From contig CATIUR010000002.1 in the NCBI GenBank assembly GCA_949592205.1, positions 133,870,090 through 133,934,089 on the forward strand: 64,000 bases of DNA. Direction: 5' to 3'. Positions 60,388 to 64,000 of the stretch are shown one piece after another. Positions within the stretch are counted from its first letter, which is position 1; each line of letters begins with the position of its first letter. The position numbers were made by a program, and so were the translations under genes. Source of the stretch: Helichrysum umbraculigerum (Eukaryota > Streptophyta > Magnoliopsida > Asterales > Asteraceae). The notes under the pieces were generated by a model that worked only from the letters and a program-made list of their open reading frames with translations, did not search any database and was not told the DNA's origin.

Positions 60388-63300
60388 AATCTCTCCCCCT
60401 TAAAGAGATTTCGTCCTCGAAATCTGATCACACTTAATCAACCTAGTGAAATAGAATCACACATTGCATTTCACTAATACTATACTTTTCATACAACTTA
60501 TACATCACATGAACACAAAATGTATCTATATATCAACATATACTTATATAGGTATATATTATTTCATCAACCAACACACTACCAGTGTGTATTTCAACTG
60601 AATTCATATAAACACACAAGTTGTGTTTTATACACCACTTAATTCAACTATCATCAAATACATATATCATACATTACTCCCTTGAGCAACTCCTAAATAT
60701 ATGTACACGGTTTCGATTCTTTCCACATTCACATATCCAAATGTAAATGTTTCTCTTTTTCCCCCCTTGCACCAACACAGTGCCTCTACCCAATTTCTAT
60801 TAATTTAATTGACCACTTACATGACCATTCATTCTTAGTTATGTAAACAATTAAAACACATAATCACTGTTTACAAATGTAACACATATCCATGTGAACA
60901 TTTCAACTTTACAACTATAATAACCACACTAACAACAACAACAACAGCATCAATAAGTGGTACTGACTACTACAACATACACATTAACAACTAGCAACTT
61001 AGCTAACAACTATATATTTCTTTAGCTATCAACTTGCTGTGAATTTTCACTTTTGCAACTAGTTAATTACAACCTTACAACTTGTAATTATAAACACGAC
61101 TAGGTTATATGAAACCCTTTACTTGACAGAAATCTACAATCATCTAACCATCAACAAGTAAGAAAATCAGTAAGCAATAGGTAGAGGTCAATTTATTTTA
61201 TTGTTACAACCAGTTTCATATAATCAACTAGCACCCTTTCACAACAACTTGGATGCTAACTCAACACCTGTTAATACCAAACATCATCATTGGTATCTCA
61301 ACAACACAAGGTGCTGACATTAGTCATCTATTCAACAATATTAACACAATATTATTCATATTCAACTTACCTCTACTTTGCTTAAATCAACTTTTAACTC
61401 TTACTGTTGACAATGCATCACACATACACATCAAATGTGCCATAGATATCACATTAGCAACAACAACTTAGTGGTTTATTACTCTTTCATATTAGTCCAT
61501 CATTGACTATTTATCAATTACAGGTCAACATATCTTACCTGTGATTTTAAAACCACTTAACTTTATATGGTACTTAGTAACCTCAACAACTCCATGTGAA
61601 ATGGCATAATATAAGTACGTTGGCCAGACGTCATCATATTATGTCAGTCCCACTTCATTCTCAGGTCACTTCATACCATAAATTTACACACATTTACAAC
61701 ACCTTAACAACAGGTATACAACCAAGTATTAACTCGCTACTATTTTCAACTTATCACTTTAAAGGTAAACTACTCACATCAATCAGGTATATATATATAA
61801 CACAAACATTCTACACCATTTTCAATATATCATTAACACATGTGTAATGTCTAATACACATACATCAATCAACATATAATTATGAGCTCATGTACTTATT
61901 TTGCAAATTCTTAAAATGCTTAATTCAACATTTTATAATACTCTAAGTAATTCAACTACTTCATCTCATTTCAATTAGTCCACATAATATAGTTCATATG
62001 ATTATCTAATCAATGTTTACTAATTCTTGCTAGTAGCAATCAACAAGACCATTTACTGGTATACTTTGTAGTTAAGTAAACCGCCTACAACCGACTCATA
62101 CACAATGAATCATATAGACCTCTTAAAACAAGTTTTAATATTGCATATAGTCACAGGAATGATCTCTGGGCTCCATAAAACAAAAGCCCAATACAAAACG
62201 TAAGCTAAAAGTTCAAAATAAGGTTCGAAAAACAATAAAACGCGATTTTCGGGCCCCAAACCACCCCGAACTGCCCAAAACTGACAGGGCTCATGGCAAT
62301 GCAATGAGCATTGACCGTTGGGCCGTTTTTGAGTGGACATGTAAATTTCGTCTGAATCGGACACCGAAATTTTCTATCGGAAATTTCTACGTCAAACGTT
62401 ACGTCGAACGTCGAAAAACGTAAAAAAATTATTTTAATCCTGTAAATACCCACAAACCGCCGGCTTCTGACCCCCAGCCGCTGGGCGAATTAAGTATTAC
62501 ACAAACAGAACTATTTTTCCGTATTTGGGCTATAGCAGCCGCCGGATTAGGTTACCAGCCGCCGGTTTACACCCTCCAGCCGCCGGGTTTACACCCCCAG
62601 CCGCCGGGTCCCTTGTCTGCACAGCAGCCTGCACAACTTAGTGCAAAAATGCGAAATTCAAACACGCATATCTCACAAACCGTAAAGAATTAAGGTCTGA
62701 AATTTTGCAGGCACCTTTATATAATCAAAATGCAACTTTTCATTTTTCCATTTTTTCAATTTACACGTTTTACGAGAAAACGGACATATAACCAATTTTA
62801 GGTCATTTTGAACCATTTTGGTGGACACGTCAAAATCCAATCCACATGGTTTCTGACTTTAACCTTTTAACAACATGCTTATACATATAATTATGACGTG
62901 TGGGCACGTTCATCACTTTCATATACTCGTTATATCATGTTTTAACTAGTCGACCCGTTTAGGGGTCCAATTGGGCATCTTCAACCAAACAACCACATTG
63001 ACTACCCAAAACACTTTCAACGCACTTTGTTACTATACTTATGAATTAAAGTCACTTTAACGCTCATCATTTACGAACCACAACTCTTTTCAACCATTTA
63101 ACCACTAAGTAACCCATTTGGGCACTTTTCTAACCCATTTGAGTTTCAACCCATATAACCACTATTTCATCACCCATTCCACATTACGTTGACTATTCTA
63201 AGTCCAACAAACTATTTTTCACCATTAGTGGCATACTATAACTCTAAAGCACCAATTCACATTAAAATTACTATATTTAGACCGATCACAACAAGTTTTC

Positions 63301-64000
63301 CAATTTCATGATCACTTTGACTTTTCACCGCTTGTCAATACATATAAGTTTGGTTAACCACTTCGACTTCATTATTTTACCACTTTTAGTATATAGATCA
63401 TAATTCAATTACAATCATGATCATTATTAAACACATAAAAATCTTACCATATTCATCACTTTATGGTATATATTACCAAATTGGACCTTTCCACATTCGA
63501 CTTTGACTTTTCCAAGTCAACGACACACATTCCAATTAATGGACACCTTCTAATTTGAACATCGATACAACTCCATATTACTTCAATCGAGATATTCCAA
63601 CATCTCATTTCACTACATGGAGTCATTTCAACTTTGTTTATCAAAATTTACTACTACACTTAATCATATTACTTCCAATTTATTATCTTACAATAGTAAG
63701 TAATCCCACATAACAATTCATACAACTGATTTCATATTTCAATTTCATATTGTAGACACAATTAATTCCACATAATACAACTATTACAACTTATTCAATA
63801 ATGTGTCTACTCAATGCAACAATATATTACACCTTTCTATGATGTTAAACATCTCATTTAGTATCTCCTCATCAGATTTACAAGCAACTATTATCAAGGA
63901 TTCATCACTGAGAAATCATAGCAGTTTGATCCAATTTACTCTACTAATAATCATATCATGGCAAATCAAACAATTCAAGCTTATTAAATACACCAAGCTT
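60388..64000 (-). other. internal region of the Gypsy-type element, non-coding, runs off the window
   Basis: Just inside the polypurine tract the minus strand reads gatttcgaggacgaaatc, as at the 3' end of chromovirus pol. Beyond that no gag or pol frame is open for 3.6 kb, so the element is a non-coding (LARD-like) or badly decayed copy. The plus strand is strikingly poor in G over long stretches, for example 60420-61900 and 63000-64000. Confidence 0.55.
62455..62625. repeat. degenerate cagccgccgg repeat
   Basis: Five or more copies of agccgccgg or a close variant at 20-30 bp spacing, several followed by gtttacacccc. This is a GC-rich island in very AT-rich DNA. Confidence 0.8.

Noticed and set aside
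61253..62453. Short frames in the Gypsy-type internal region
   Set aside because: None shows gag, protease, reverse transcriptase or integrase motifs; lengths are as expected by chance in G-poor DNA.

Overview
This window is nuclear DNA of a flowering plant. The genes have introns, and it carries Copia and Gypsy LTR retrotransposons primed by initiator-tRNA-Met, Stowaway, hAT, Harbinger, MULE and Helitron DNA elements, and tRNA-derived SINEs. The retroelement and SINE families look like those of the daisy family (Asteraceae). That is an inference from familiarity with those families; no species is claimed. Only two ordinary host genes are convincing: a GPI-anchored GH17 beta-1,3-glucanase (24084-26663, +) and an LRAT/NC-domain (LEAD-SENSITIVE1-like) protein (40244-41465, +). 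Nearly everything else is mobile DNA, much of it nested.

Left third (1205-20941). A Pack-MULE-like element has imperfect terminal inverted repeats and a possible 9-bp target duplication. It carries broken gene pieces: an ERV46/ERGIC3-type N-terminus and a histone H2A (SPKK-tail type) that still holds its intron. It was later hit by a 9.85-kb Copia element (1887-11738) whose two 1055-bp LTRs are almost identical. That element has gag and a very long accessory ORF but no pol. The MULE also holds a 22-bp minisatellite that has been split by two divergent Gypsy LTRs facing each other (13671-19976).

Middle (20951-41465). A Stowaway, a foldback MITE and SINEs surround the GH17 gene; one SINE sits in its first intron. 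A 6.5-kb Helitron candidate (31150-37678, minus strand) encodes a 10-exon RPA70-like protein and contains a broken, opposite-strand fragment of a LysM receptor kinase ectodomain (LYK4/LYK5 type). The LEAD-like gene follows.

Right part (41568-64000). Two palindromic MULE-type foldback elements lie 50 bp apart, each with a perfect 9-bp target duplication. Next come a Harbinger element carrying only a frameshifted Myb-like ORF1, a perfect 208-bp tandem duplication, a GC-rich hAT MITE with a perfect 8-bp target duplication, a full-length but inactivated Copia element (50929-58163), and the 3' LTR plus non-coding body of a Gypsy-type element that runs off the window.

Exon limits, terminal repeats and divergence counts were read by eye. 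Homology statements rest on recognised motifs, not on searches.
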